A stretch of 64,000 nt of DNA from Saccharibacillus deserti (GCF_013618475.1 NZ_JABJVN010000007.1:237313-301312), one strand, 5' to 3'; numbered from the stretch's first letter, positions 44,545-53,634 are shown. Translations and numbers: made by a program. Notes: generated by a model not told the origin, from the sequence alone.

Positions 44545-45015
44545 ATGGAACTGCTCGATATCCAGGGAAGCGCGGTACCGGAACAATCCCGGACGCATAT
44601 CCGCATTCCTTTTGAGCTGCAGGCAGGCGCGGACCGAATGCAGATCCGGTTCGAATACGCACCCAAGATTCTGGAAGACCGGGAAGCGGCTCTGGATCTG
44701 CTGAAGGAAAGCTATGAACGGTACATACTGCCGGAGCAGCGGGAGCAGGCGATCGCCCGCGCCGACCGGCATCTGCCTTTGAAGAATCTGATTACGCTGT
44801 CGCTGGACGATCCGAACGGTTACCGGGGAGCCTGCCACCGTCACGACCCGGTGCAGGAGCTGTTTGTCTCGCGGGAAGCGGCTTCGCCCGGACTGATGAG
44901 CGGGAAACTCGAAGCGGGAACCTGGATCGCAATGCTGAGTCTGCACTGCATCGTCACGGAGACCTGCGATTATCGCCTGCGGATCCGGGCGGTGGCAGAG
45001 GAGGAACCGGCATGA
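44545..45015 (+). CDS. Stand-alone beta-domain protein, partner of the PHP hydrolase
   Basis: A 156-aa protein rich in beta-strand patterns (HIRIPFELQAGADRMQIRFE, NLITLSLDDPNGYRG, PGLMSGKLEAGTWIAMLSLH). From memory, similar blocks form the N-terminal jelly-roll domain of longer CehA/McbA hydrolases; here the domain is its own gene, joined by ATGA overlap to the PHP gene. ATG 44545 has AAGGCGG 9 nt upstream. It probably binds the hydrolase or substrate. No enzyme motif is seen. Confidence 0.6.
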   Translation: MELLDIQGSAVPEQSRTHIRIPFELQAGADRMQIRFEYAPKILEDREAALDLLKESYERYILPEQREQAIARADRHLPLKNLITLSLDDPNGYRGACHRHDPVQELFVSREAASPGLMSGKLEAGTWIAMLSLHCIVTETCDYRLRIRAVAEEEPA

Positions 45016-46136
45016 GCTGGATCGCCTGCGAACTGCACACGCATACGCTGCACAGCGACGGAAGGCAAACGCTGCGGGAACTGGCCGAAGGGGCGGTCAA
45101 GCTCGGCTTCGGCGCTATCGCGCTGACCGACCACAACACGATGTCCGGCTTGGCGGGCAAAGAAGAGATCGAGCGCGAGTTCGGGCTGACGATCATTCCG
45201 GGGATGGAGTGGACGACTTTCTACGGCCATATGGTCACGATCGGACTGAGCGAATTCGCCGATTGGCGGCAGGGCGGACGAAGCGGTATCGATCGCGGGA
45301 TCGCGGAGGTGCATCGGCTCGGCGGAATTGCGGGGTTGGCCCATCCGTTCCGGATCGGAAGTCCCGCCTGTACCGGCTGCTTCTGGGAATACGAAGTCGG
45401 AGACTGGAACGCTGTCGATTATATCGAAGTCTGGTCGGGGACGTTTCCTTCGATCCGGACGGATAACCGGCGCGCGTTCGAGCTGTGGACGGCCAAGCTG
45501 AACGCGGGCTATCGGATCGCGGCCGTCTCGGGCCGGGACTGGCATGAGCAGGAGGACACGGACGAACCGATCTCCGTGACCTATCTGGAGATAGGAGAGG
45601 AAGAATCGGCGGTAGGCGGACACTCGGATAAGCTGCCGAGCGAAGAGCGACTGATCCGGGCGCTTGGACAAGGGCGGGCCTGCGTCACGATCGGCCCGCT
45701 GCTGACGATGACGCTGGAAGCCGGAGGTGAGATCTGGCCGATCGGTTCGGCGGTGCCGGCCGATCTTCCGGGCACAGGCGGCACCGCGCCGGAAGCGGGC
45801 GAAGCGGTCCGGGTCAAGCTGTCGCTGGACTTCTCGGTCCGGGCCGAACTATGGTCGCTTCCAGGCCAGGTGTTCAAGCTGAAACTGTGTTCCAATCGGG
45901 GCGAAGAAGCGAGCCTGGATCTGCCTGCCGCGGAGAATATCGGAAGGGCCGGCTATTCCGGCGAAGACCTTCGACGGCTTGAACGGGAAGCGGAGCTTCC
46001 GGGATCGCACACCGCCGCGCCGCGGATCTGGCTTCGCGCCGAACTGTGGGGAACGGTGCGTGGCGCGTATACGCGGATTGCTTTTACCAATGCGATTTAC
46101 TTCGATTCGGAGAAAGAAGGAGGCGGCAGTCGATGA
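45012..46136 (+). CDS. CehA/McbA-type PHP-domain metallohydrolase
   Basis: A 374-aa protein with PHP metal motifs: CELHTHTLHSDG (H9, H11), ALTDHNTM, GLAHPFR and VSGRDWHE. PHP proteins of this group cut phosphoesters or carbamate esters. The C-terminal ~120 residues look like a separate beta-rich domain. The N-terminal jelly-roll usual in the group is supplied by the preceding gene. It overlaps both neighbours by 4 bp, so it is translationally coupled. Confidence 0.85.
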   Translation: MSWIACELHTHTLHSDGRQTLRELAEGAVKLGFGAIALTDHNTMSGLAGKEEIEREFGLTIIPGMEWTTFYGHMVTIGLSEFADWRQGGRSGIDRGIAEVHRLGGIAGLAHPFRIGSPACTGCFWEYEVGDWNAVDYIEVWSGTFPSIRTDNRRAFELWTAKLNAGYRIAAVSGRDWHEQEDTDEPISVTYLEIGEEESAVGGHSDKLPSEERLIRALGQGRACVTIGPLLTMTLEAGGEIWPIGSAVPADLPGTGGTAPEAGEAVRVKLSLDFSVRAELWSLPGQVFKLKLCSNRGEEASLDLPAAENIGRAGYSGEDLRRLEREAELPGSHTAAPRIWLRAELWGTVRGAYTRIAFTNAIYFDSEKEGGGSR

Positions 46137-46873
46137 AGTCTTTTCCGTTGATCACCGCCCATACGGGCTGCATGGGATACCCCGCCCACTCGCTCGAATC
46201 GCTGTGCGCCGCGCTGAAGCTTGGGGTCGATGTGTACGAAGACGATATTCGCGTAACCGGGGACGGGGCGCTGGTGCTGGCCCACGACGACGAAGTTCCG
46301 CTGAAGGGCGGCCGCCGGGGAAGTCTTGCGGAACTGACGCTGGATGAACTGGAAGCCGATTCGCCGACTCCGATTCTGCTGCTTGCGGATGTGCTGGCCT
46401 GGGTGCGTACCGCGGGGAAAGTCATGAACCTCGATATCAAGACGGACGGAGCGCTGGAACCGGTATTTGCCCTGGTGAAGCAGATGGAGATGGAAGACCG
46501 GGTCTTTCTCAGCGGCTGCGAATACGACCGGGCGATCCGGGCCAACCGGATCGGGCCGAAGCTGCGGAGACTGCTGAACGTGAATGTCGACAGTTTCCGC
46601 AGCCTGCGGTATGAAGACGCTGTTCGGCAGGCCTGCCGGGAAGCGAGGGCGGCCGGCTGCTTCGGACTGAATGTGCCGTATCAGGCGGTCCAGCCGGAAC
46701 TGCTGGATACGGCGCGGAGCGAAGGACTGGACGTGTACGTCTGGACGGTGGCGGAAGCGGAAGATATGCGCCGCCTGGCGCAGTGGGGCGTCGATTCGAT
46801 CACGACCCGCGACCCGGAGAAGCTGATCGCGGTTCGGGGCGAATCGGAAACGGCGGAGGCGGAAGCGGATTGA
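46133..46873 (+). CDS. Divergent glycerophosphodiester phosphodiesterase-family protein
   Basis: A 246-aa TIM-barrel protein of the GDPD family. H10, E36, D38 and H51 occupy the catalytic and metal positions (AHTG, VYEDDIR, LAHDDE), but the usual His-Arg is His-Thr (T11) and the PENT motif is PAHS. Loss of the Arg suggests a changed substrate or reduced activity. AAGGAGG precedes ATG 46133, which overlaps the PHP stop. No signal peptide is present, so it is cytosolic and acts after import. Confidence 0.82.
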   Translation: MKSFPLITAHTGCMGYPAHSLESLCAALKLGVDVYEDDIRVTGDGALVLAHDDEVPLKGGRRGSLAELTLDELEADSPTPILLLADVLAWVRTAGKVMNLDIKTDGALEPVFALVKQMEMEDRVFLSGCEYDRAIRANRIGPKLRRLLNVNVDSFRSLRYEDAVRQACREARAAGCFGLNVPYQAVQPELLDTARSEGLDVYVWTVAEAEDMRRLAQWGVDSITTRDPEKLIAVRGESETAEAEAD

Positions 46874-47961
46874 ATACCAAGCTGAACCACAGTCTGCGCG
46901 AGCTGGCGCAGTTGGCCGGCGTCTCCAAGTCGACCGCATCCCGGGTCATTTCCGGCAACGGTTATGCGAGTCCCGAAGTCCGCGAGCGTGTGCTGCGGGC
47001 GGTGGATGAACTTCGCTACAAGCCGAGCGCGGTTGCCAGGGCGATGGTCGCACGGCGAACCTACAATATCGGCGTGATCGTGTTCCGCGACAAGCTGCCG
47101 ATTGTGTCGCATACCCTGTACGGCCGTATCATCGACGAAATTCTGATGGCCGCGGAAGAGCTGGGCTACTCGATTTTTCTCAAGACGGACCGGGAAATGT
47201 CGCTGCGCTCCACCGATTACATGCTGGAGCAGCGGGTCGACGGATTGATTCTGATCAGCCGCCTGCAGAAGAACGTGATCGATTACGTCAAGAATTTTAA
47301 GATTCCCTATGTCATGGTGAACGGATCGACGGAAGATCCGGACGTGGTGCATCTGGTGAGCAACGATGAAGCCGGAGGAGCGAGGGCGGCCGAACATCTG
47401 TATGAAAGGGGCCACCGCAGACTGTTTATCCTTGCGGGGCCGGGCGAACACCGCAGCCATTCGCTGCGGCTGGCAGGTTTTCTCGACCGGATCGAACAGC
47501 TTGGACTGCCTGTCAGCCGTTCGCTGCGGCCGCTTTCCGACCAAGAACACGGAATCACCGTCGTCGAATCGCCGGAGTCCGGTTTCGATTCCGGCGTCCG
47601 GCTGATGGAAGAGCATTATGAGGCGTTTCGCTCGCGGGGCTGCACGGCGGTATTCAGTACCAACGACATGTTGGCGCTCGGCGCGATGAAAGTGCTGCTG
47701 GAACGCGGCGTGCGCGTCCCCGAAGACGCTGCCGTCATGGGTTACGACAATATTGAACTTGCCGCCATGTACCATCCGCCGCTGACGACGGTCAGCGTGG
47801 ATGCGGCCGGGATCGGACGCGACGCGGTGAAGATTCTGGACAGGCTGATCGGCGGGGAAGCGGATGTGCCGCGGCTGAACGAATACGCAAGCGAAGTGAT
47901 CGTCCGTCAATCGACCACAAGAAAGGAAGACGAGGCATGCTCTGGTATTGGAAACACGTAG
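46870..47961 (+). CDS. LacI-family transcriptional regulator
   Basis: A 363-aa protein with N-terminal HTH LRELAQLAGVSKSTASRVIS plus hinge, and a periplasmic-binding-protein-like effector domain (NIGVIVFRD, VFSTNDMLALGAMKVL, VMGYDNIELAAMYHPPLTTV). The start is TTG 46870, overlapping the GDPD TGA; no ATG fits, and GGAGG stands upstream. It probably binds the operator at 44483 and senses an imported substrate. It overlaps the next gene by 25 bp. Confidence 0.9.
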   Translation: MNTKLNHSLRELAQLAGVSKSTASRVISGNGYASPEVRERVLRAVDELRYKPSAVARAMVARRTYNIGVIVFRDKLPIVSHTLYGRIIDEILMAAEELGYSIFLKTDREMSLRSTDYMLEQRVDGLILISRLQKNVIDYVKNFKIPYVMVNGSTEDPDVVHLVSNDEAGGARAAEHLYERGHRRLFILAGPGEHRSHSLRLAGFLDRIEQLGLPVSRSLRPLSDQEHGITVVESPESGFDSGVRLMEEHYEAFRSRGCTAVFSTNDMLALGAMKVLLERGVRVPEDAAVMGYDNIELAAMYHPPLTTVSVDAAGIGRDAVKILDRLIGGEADVPRLNEYASEVIVRQSTTRKEDEACSGIGNT

Positions 47962-48761
47962 GGCGAAGACGAATCATCGAGTTTGCGCTGCTGACCGTAT
48001 TCGCGATTTTCTTCGCCGGTCCGCTGGTTAATCTGCTGGTGCTGGCTTTCAGCGAAAAATGGAATTACCCGAATGTCCTGCCGCAGCAGTGGGGATTCAA
48101 ATGGTGGACGTTCGTATTGGCCAAAGACGATATCGTTTCGTCGATCTCGCTGTCGTTCCTGATCGCGACGCTTGTGACGGTGCTGTCCATTGTCGTCTGT
48201 ATCCCGGCCGCTTATGCGTTCGCCAGACTGCAGTTCCCGCTGAAGCGGATGTTCCTGTTCTCGTTTCTGCTGACGAACGCTTTTCCCAAAATGGGACTGT
48301 ACGTCTCGATCGCGGTTCTGTTCTACAAGATCGGATTGATGAACACGCTGCTCGGCGTCGTGCTGATCCACATGATTAACGTGCTGATGTTCATGACCTG
48401 GATTCCGACCGCCGCTTTCCGCAACGTGCACCGGGCGCAGGAAGAGGCGGCACGCGACGTGGGAGCAAGCCCGTTCAAGGTATTTCGCAGCATCACGCTG
48501 CCGATGGCGATGCCGGGAATCGTCGTGGCTTCGATCTTCACGTTCCTGAACTCGCTTGACGAAGCGCAGGGCACGTTCCTCGTCGGCATCCCCGATTACA
48601 AAACGATGCCGATCGTCATGTACTCGATTATCTCCGACTTTCCAAGCAGCGCCGGCGCCGTGTTCTCGATTATCCTGACCCTGCCGACGATCATTCTGCT
48701 GGTCGCGGCGCAGCGGCTGGTCAGCGCGGATGTGCTGGCAAGCGGTTTTCAAATGAAATAG
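47937..48761 (+). CDS. ABC importer permease (PotC/FbpB-like)
   Basis: A 274-aa permease with six helices and EAA loop EEAARDVGASPFKVFRSITLP. Its start lies inside the end of the LacI gene. It pairs with the permease at 51020; together they form the PotBC-like channel of this operon. Confidence 0.9.
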   Translation: MLWYWKHVGRRRIIEFALLTVFAIFFAGPLVNLLVLAFSEKWNYPNVLPQQWGFKWWTFVLAKDDIVSSISLSFLIATLVTVLSIVVCIPAAYAFARLQFPLKRMFLFSFLLTNAFPKMGLYVSIAVLFYKIGLMNTLLGVVLIHMINVLMFMTWIPTAAFRNVHRAQEEAARDVGASPFKVFRSITLPMAMPGIVVASIFTFLNSLDEAQGTFLVGIPDYKTMPIVMYSIISDFPSSAGAVFSIILTLPTIILLVAAQRLVSADVLASGFQMK

Positions 48762-48783
48762 ATTGCGAAATGGAGGAACAGGC

Positions 48784-49830
48784 ATGCAGTTGTCCGTACG
48801 GGAATTGTCCAAGCGTTACAAGACCGGAGACGGCGTCAGCGGGATCAATATCGACATTCAAAAAGGCGAACTGGTCACGCTGCTTGGGCCTTCGGGCTGC
48901 GGCAAGACGACCGTACTGCGCAGTATCGGAGGATTTCTCGAGCCGGATTCCGGCGATATCCTGATCGAAGGCCGGAGCGTGATCCAGCTTCCGCCCGAGA
49001 AACGCCCGACTTCGATGGTGTTCCAAAGTTACAACTTGTGGTCGCATATGTCGGTCTACGAGAATCTGGCGTTCGGTCTCAAGATCCGCAAAAAGTCCAA
49101 AGCGGAAATCCGGGCCTCGGTAGACGAAGCGCTCAAGCTGGTCCGGCTGTCGGGCTTCGAGAAAAAGGTTCCCGCCGAACTGTCGGGCGGCCAGCAGCAG
49201 CGGGTCGCGTTGGCCCGGTCGCTGCTGCTCAATCCGGCGGTACTGCTGCTCGACGAGCCGTTCTCGGCGCTGGACGCCAAACTGCGGCACGAGATGCGCG
49301 AAGAGCTGCGGGAGATCCAGATGAAGACGGGCCTGACCATGGTCTTCGTCACGCACGACCAGGAAGAAGCTTTGTCGCTGTCGGATCGCATTATCGTGAT
49401 GAATCACGGGCGCATCGAACAAATTGCCCAGCCGCATAAGATTTACGATGAGCCCGCTTCTCTATATGTCGCCGGTTTTATCGGCAAGATGAATTTCATG
49501 GAGGGGGTGGCCGACGGAGCGAAGATCCGTCTCGGAAGTCTGGCGCTGCCGAACGTCAAGAATCTGCGCGGCAGAGTGACGGCGGCGGTCCGGCCCGAAG
49601 ACGTACAGCTTCGCGAGCGGACGGATACGGAAGGAACGCTGACGGGAAAAGTCAAACAGGTGATGATTCTGGGCCATTACGCCGAAGTCACCGTCGAGCT
49701 GGCGGAGTTCGGCATCATTCGGGCTTTTCAGAGCAAGGAAGTTGTGCAGCGGCTGCAGCCGGGTCAGGAAGTCGGCGTCTCGATTACCCAAATGACCGGT
49801 TTCCCGGTCGACGAAGCGAAAGCAAACTAA
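48784..49830 (+). CDS. ABC importer ATPase (PotA/UgpC-like)
   Basis: A 348-aa protein: Walker A GPSGCGKTT, Q-loop VFQSYNLW, signature ELSGGQQQRVALARSLL, Walker B VLLLDEPFSALDAKLR, H-loop VTHDQEEA, then a TOBE-type regulatory domain (VRPEDVQL). GGAGG precedes ATG 48784. It drives the importer with the permeases at 47937 and 51020. Confidence 0.94.
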   Translation: MQLSVRELSKRYKTGDGVSGINIDIQKGELVTLLGPSGCGKTTVLRSIGGFLEPDSGDILIEGRSVIQLPPEKRPTSMVFQSYNLWSHMSVYENLAFGLKIRKKSKAEIRASVDEALKLVRLSGFEKKVPAELSGGQQQRVALARSLLLNPAVLLLDEPFSALDAKLRHEMREELREIQMKTGLTMVFVTHDQEEALSLSDRIIVMNHGRIEQIAQPHKIYDEPASLYVAGFIGKMNFMEGVADGAKIRLGSLALPNVKNLRGRVTAAVRPEDVQLRERTDTEGTLTGKVKQVMILGHYAEVTVELAEFGIIRAFQSKEVVQRLQPGQEVGVSITQMTGFPVDEAKAN

Positions 49831-49844
49831 GGAGGAACCTATTC

Positions 49845-51023
49845 ATGCGTACGAAAAAGAGGTCCTGGTTCACGTTGTTGTCGGTTGCGGGCGTGTCGAT
49901 GTCTTTGCTGGCCGGATGCGGAAACGGGGGGGGCGGCGAGAACGCAAGCGCCTCCGCCGAAGCGAGCGGCGGCGCCGCGGCATCGGGCGGGAAGACGTCG
50001 TTCAATTTCTACTTCACCGGTTCGCAGAACGTCAAAGACCTGTGGGATTCTCTGGAGCCGATGTTCGAGAAAGAGCATCCGGAAATCGATGTGAAAATGG
50101 TCTATATTCCGTCCGGTACCGGCGCGGAACCGACGTATGACCGGATCATGGCCGCCAAGCAGGCGGGCAAAGGCTCGGGCGATATCGATCTGTACGAAGA
50201 CAGTATCGCGTATGTCTCCCAGGGGACCAAAGACGGCGTCTGGGCGCAGCTCAGCGAGAAAGAGGTCCCGAATCTTGCCAACGTCGATCCCGACGTGCTG
50301 AAAGACATCGACACGTATGCGGCTCCGTACCGTTCTTCCGCCGTTGTGCTGGCCTACGACAGCAGCAAAGTCGCCCAGCCTCCGACCACATTGGACGAGC
50401 TGCTGGACTGGATCAAAGCCAATCCCGAACAGTTCGCCTATAACGACCCGTCCACGGGAGGTTCCGGCAGTTCGTTCGTCCAGACGATGGTGTACAAGGA
50501 CCTGCCGGAAGAAGACATCCACAATTCCGACCCCGCGATCATGGAGAAGTGGGAGACCGGCTTCAAGACGCTCCAAGAAATCGGACCTTACGTCTACGGC
50601 CAGGGCATCTATCCGAAAAAGAACCAGGGAACGCTCGATCTGCTCATGAACGGCGAAGTCTCGCTGATTCCGGCCTGGTCCGACATGGTGCTGCAGCAGT
50701 TGAACGAAGGGCTGCTCCCCGATACGGTCAAAATGCAGCAGATCACGCCGGGCTTCAACGGCGGTCCGACTTACCTGATGGTCAATCAGGAATCGGACAA
50801 GAAAGAAGCGATCTATACGTTTATCGATTACGTGCTCTCGCCGGAAGCGCAGGCCGTGGTGGTCGACAAGATGAACGGCTTCCCGGGAATCGAGCTGTCC
50901 AACATGTCGCAGGAGATGCAGGATAAGTTCGCCGGAGTCTCCGAAGGCTTCCGCACGTTCAACATCGGGGATCTCGGTACGGAAATCAACAAACGCTGGC
51001 AGAGCGACGTCGCCGCGCAATGA
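49845..51023 (+). CDS. ABC importer binding lipoprotein (PotD/phosphonate-type)
   Basis: A 392-aa protein with a lipoprotein signal ending SLLAGC and a Ser/Ala/Gly-rich linker, then a type-II solute-binding fold (FNFYFTGSQNVKDLWDSLEP, PSTGGSGSSFVQTMVYKD, NGGPTYLMVNQESDK). Homologues carry polyamines, iron, aminoethylphosphonate or glycerophospho compounds. Context favours a phosphorylated organic compound. AAGGAGG precedes the ATG. Confidence 0.88.
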   Translation: MRTKKRSWFTLLSVAGVSMSLLAGCGNGGGGENASASAEASGGAAASGGKTSFNFYFTGSQNVKDLWDSLEPMFEKEHPEIDVKMVYIPSGTGAEPTYDRIMAAKQAGKGSGDIDLYEDSIAYVSQGTKDGVWAQLSEKEVPNLANVDPDVLKDIDTYAAPYRSSAVVLAYDSSKVAQPPTTLDELLDWIKANPEQFAYNDPSTGGSGSSFVQTMVYKDLPEEDIHNSDPAIMEKWETGFKTLQEIGPYVYGQGIYPKKNQGTLDLLMNGEVSLIPAWSDMVLQQLNEGLLPDTVKMQQITPGFNGGPTYLMVNQESDKKEAIYTFIDYVLSPEAQAVVVDKMNGFPGIELSNMSQEMQDKFAGVSEGFRTFNIGDLGTEINKRWQSDVAAQ

Positions 51024-51898
51024 ATGCCGTAAGCACGCAAAAAGCGGCAGGCAAAAAGATCGGCAGGGAAGCCCGGCAGTCGATTCTGGGTCTGGCGATG
51101 GTGCTCCCCTCCTTCGCCATCCTGCTCCTCACCGTCATTATTCCGATCTTCCAGTCGTTCGTCATGAGCCTCACCAACGACTCGGGCGGGTACGATCTGA
51201 GCCGCTACGCGTATCTGTTTACCGACAAAGGCATGCGCGCCAATATCCTGTTCACGCTGCGCGTGACCGCCATTACCTGCGTGCTGGTGCTGCTGGTCAG
51301 CTACAGCCTGGCGATCTACATGCGCTTCAACCAGGGGCCCGTAGTCGACCTGATCCGCCGGACGTACATGATTCCGCTGTTTATTCCCGGCGTGATCGCA
51401 ACGTACGGGCTGATCAATCTGCTCGGCAACCACGGCTGGCTGTCTCGGATGCTGGAAGTGGTCGGAGTAGAGCTGCCCCGAATCATTTTTGACGAAAAAG
51501 GCATCATCATCGCGAATCTGTGGTTCAATATTCCGTTCACGACGATGCTGCTCAGCTCCGCGCTGTCCGGGATTCCGTCATCCGTGATCGAAAGCGCCAA
51601 AGACGTCGGCGTAGGGCGGCTGACGCTGTTCGCGAAGTTTATTTTCCCGCTGTCGTACAAGACGTTTCTGGTGGCCGTCACCTTTGTGTTCATGGGCGTG
51701 ATCGGCTCGTTCACCGCGCCGTTCCTGATCGGAGCCAATTCCCCGCAGATGCTGGGCGTCTCCATGCAGCAGGTGTTCAGCGTGTTCCAGGAACGCGAGC
51801 AGGCCGCGGCGATCGCCTTCTTCTCGTTCCTGCTGTGCTCGGTGCTGGGGGCATTCTATATCCGCTCGGTGGCGGAAGAGGAAAAAGTGAAGATGTAA
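51020..51898 (+). CDS. ABC importer permease (PotB-like)
   Basis: A 292-aa permease with six helices and EAA loop IESAKDVGVGRLTLFAKFIFP. ATG 51020 overlaps the binding-protein stop. It is the last gene of the operon, before a terminator. Confidence 0.9.
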   Translation: MNAVSTQKAAGKKIGREARQSILGLAMVLPSFAILLLTVIIPIFQSFVMSLTNDSGGYDLSRYAYLFTDKGMRANILFTLRVTAITCVLVLLVSYSLAIYMRFNQGPVVDLIRRTYMIPLFIPGVIATYGLINLLGNHGWLSRMLEVVGVELPRIIFDEKGIIIANLWFNIPFTTMLLSSALSGIPSSVIESAKDVGVGRLTLFAKFIFPLSYKTFLVAVTFVFMGVIGSFTAPFLIGANSPQMLGVSMQQVFSVFQEREQAAAIAFFSFLLCSVLGAFYIRSVAEEEKVKM

Positions 51899-51910
51899 GA
51901 AGCAAGGCCG

Positions 51911-51940
51911 AACGTGCTCCGATACGGAGCGCGTTTTTTT
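51911..51940 (+). terminator. Terminator of the phosphoester operon
   Basis: AACGTGCTCCG pairs with CGGAGCGCGTT around a short loop (one mismatch) and is followed by a T-run interrupted only late. Confidence 0.85.
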
Positions 51941-51977
51941 TGTTTGGAAGTTCCATCCGCGTATAGGGAGAAGGCTT

Positions 51978-52922
51978 CTACAGCTCTTCAAGCAGCCGCA
52001 GATAATGCTGCCCGAGCCGATCGCGCAGGCTCTGGGGCTCCAAAATTTTGAGCGAAGAGCCGAAGCCGGCGAGATAGGAGACGAGGAACTCCGTCTCCTG
52101 CGGCTCGAAGCTGCCGGACAGCAGCAGGCGGCCGTCCGGATCGGGCGATTCCGTCAGCGTCATGGACGGGTACAGCTGGCGCCGCAGTCGGTCGGCGGCT
52201 CCGGGATCGACTGCGCAGCGGAAGGAAACCGCGTCCGGCGAGGGGCGGCGCAGCGTCTGCGCGTCGCGCAGATCGAATCCCTTCAGCTCTTCGAGCGGCT
52301 CGTCGCCGCTGAACTCCGCCGATATAATCCGGTCGCAGCGGAAGACGCGGTATTCCCGCTTGTCCAGATCAAAAGCGCGGCAGTACCAGAAGCCGTCGGA
52401 AGCATAGATGGCGAACGGCTGGATCAGCCGGGAAGGGCCGCTTGGCGAGGCGTAGCGGATTGCTAGCGCTTCGCCGCGCACCGCCGCCTGCAGGAGCGTC
52501 TCCAGATATGGGCCCGCTTCTGCCGGCTCGTCCGGATAGAAAGCGATCCGATGCTCGAAGCGCCGGATCTGCTCGCGCTGCGCTTCGGGTACGACGTCCA
52601 GGAACTTGGCATGGATCGAGTCGAACGAGACGCGGAAAGGATCGCCGGACAAGCTGCGCAAATTCTGCATGGCAAAGTACAGCGCCAGCACCTCGCCCGT
52701 CGTAAACGACACGGGCGGCAGCGAAGCCGTCTCCAGCAGGCGGTAGCCGCCGTTTCTTCCGCGGTCCGCGTACAGCGGCATCCCGATCTCTTCCAGCGAA
52801 GCGATATCCCGAAGCGCGGTGCTGCGGGATATGCCGAATTCGTCTATTAATTCTCTCAGCGTAAAATGCCTTTTTCGATAGACGTAGCGCTGCAGCCGAT
52901 TTAATCGTTCCGCTTTTTTCAT
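51978..52922 (-). CDS. WYL-domain transcriptional regulator (YafY-type)
   Basis: A 314-aa protein with N-terminal HTH_11 (FTLRELIDEFGISRSTALRD and the wing GMPLYADRGRNGGYRL) and a WYL domain (ALAIRYASPSGPSRLIQPFA, FWYCRAFDLDKREYRVFRCD) plus WCX tail. WYL proteins sense nucleic acids or small ligands. AAAGGAGG is 7 nt before the start. It is divergent from the VOC gene, with a 105-bp shared control region, so it probably regulates that gene. Confidence 0.9.
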   Translation of the reverse strand: MKKAERLNRLQRYVYRKRHFTLRELIDEFGISRSTALRDIASLEEIGMPLYADRGRNGGYRLLETASLPPVSFTTGEVLALYFAMQNLRSLSGDPFRVSFDSIHAKFLDVVPEAQREQIRRFEHRIAFYPDEPAEAGPYLETLLQAAVRGEALAIRYASPSGPSRLIQPFAIYASDGFWYCRAFDLDKREYRVFRCDRIISAEFSGDEPLEELKGFDLRDAQTLRRPSPDAVSFRCAVDPGAADRLRRQLYPSMTLTESPDPDGRLLLSGSFEPQETEFLVSYLAGFGSSLKILEPQSLRDRLGQHYLRLLEEL

Positions 52923-53027
52923 CGCGTACCTCCTTTAAGCGTAAAGTTTATAAATAAAAGGGTTCAAAAATTGACACCTTAGTTTCTTATGATGTCAGTG
53001 TAACCCACATTTGAAGGAGGACCAACC

Positions 53028-53501
53028 ATGAGAATGAACGAAAGCGGAAACCATGATGTGCAGACGGAAGTTATTCCGTTCCTCTCGCTGAACGGCCGGG
53101 CGGCGGAAGCGATCGATTTTTACGAACGGGTGCTGAACGCCGAGGTGCTGCTGAAAGTTAACTACGAAGAGATGGCCAAGATGGACGATACGTTCCGTTA
53201 CGAGGAAGGAAAGGCCCATTATATAACGCATTCCGTGCTGAGAATCGGCGCAAACAAACTGATGATTGCGGAAGAGGAGACGGACAGTACCCGGCCGTGG
53301 AGCGCAGGCAACCATTTTTCGCTGTGCATCCAATCGCGCGACCATAATGCAATCGTGAGTCTTTACGAAAGGCTGGTTAGCGACGAACGGACGACGGTTC
53401 TGGCGCCGCTGGCGGCCAACTCGTTTAGCGGCGGTTATGGCGCGGTGCGCGATCCGTTCGGCGTCGTGTTCCAATTTACGGTGACGCGGCACAACTTTTG
53501 A
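53028..53501 (+). CDS. VOC-family protein (PhnB/YjdN-like)
   Basis: A 157-aa glyoxalase-fold protein: EVIPFLSLNGRAAEAIDFYE at the start, LMIAEEETD and YGAVRDPFGVVFQF at the end, as in the 3-demethylubiquinone-9 methyltransferase-like (PhnB) group of unknown reaction. AAGGAGG precedes the ATG. Probable WYL-regulated gene. Confidence 0.85.
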   Translation: MRMNESGNHDVQTEVIPFLSLNGRAAEAIDFYERVLNAEVLLKVNYEEMAKMDDTFRYEEGKAHYITHSVLRIGANKLMIAEEETDSTRPWSAGNHFSLCIQSRDHNAIVSLYERLVSDERTTVLAPLAANSFSGGYGAVRDPFGVVFQFTVTRHNF

Positions 53502-53539
53502 TCGTCCCTATCGACATGCAACCAGACGAACGCTGGGCA

Positions 53540-53566
53540 AGCTGCCGGGAAACCGGCGGCTTTTTT
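53540..53566 (+). terminator. Terminator after the VOC gene
   Basis: AGCTGCCGG and CCGGCGGCT pair around GAAA with one mismatch, followed by TTTTTT. Confidence 0.9.
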
Positions 53567-53626
53567 GCGTTTAACAACAATTTTCGACATTTTTCTTCTT
53601 TCTTTCTCATTTTATCGAGCAGAACC

Positions 53627-53634
53627 GCCGATAG
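53627..53634 (+). promoter_or_regulatory. Possible sigma-D (motility) -10 element
   Basis: GCCGATAG matches 7 of 8 bases of the Bacillus SigD -10 (GCCGATAT), 90 bp before the FIST/chemoreceptor pair. A convincing TAAA -35 at the right spacing is missing, so this is tentative. Confidence 0.35.
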
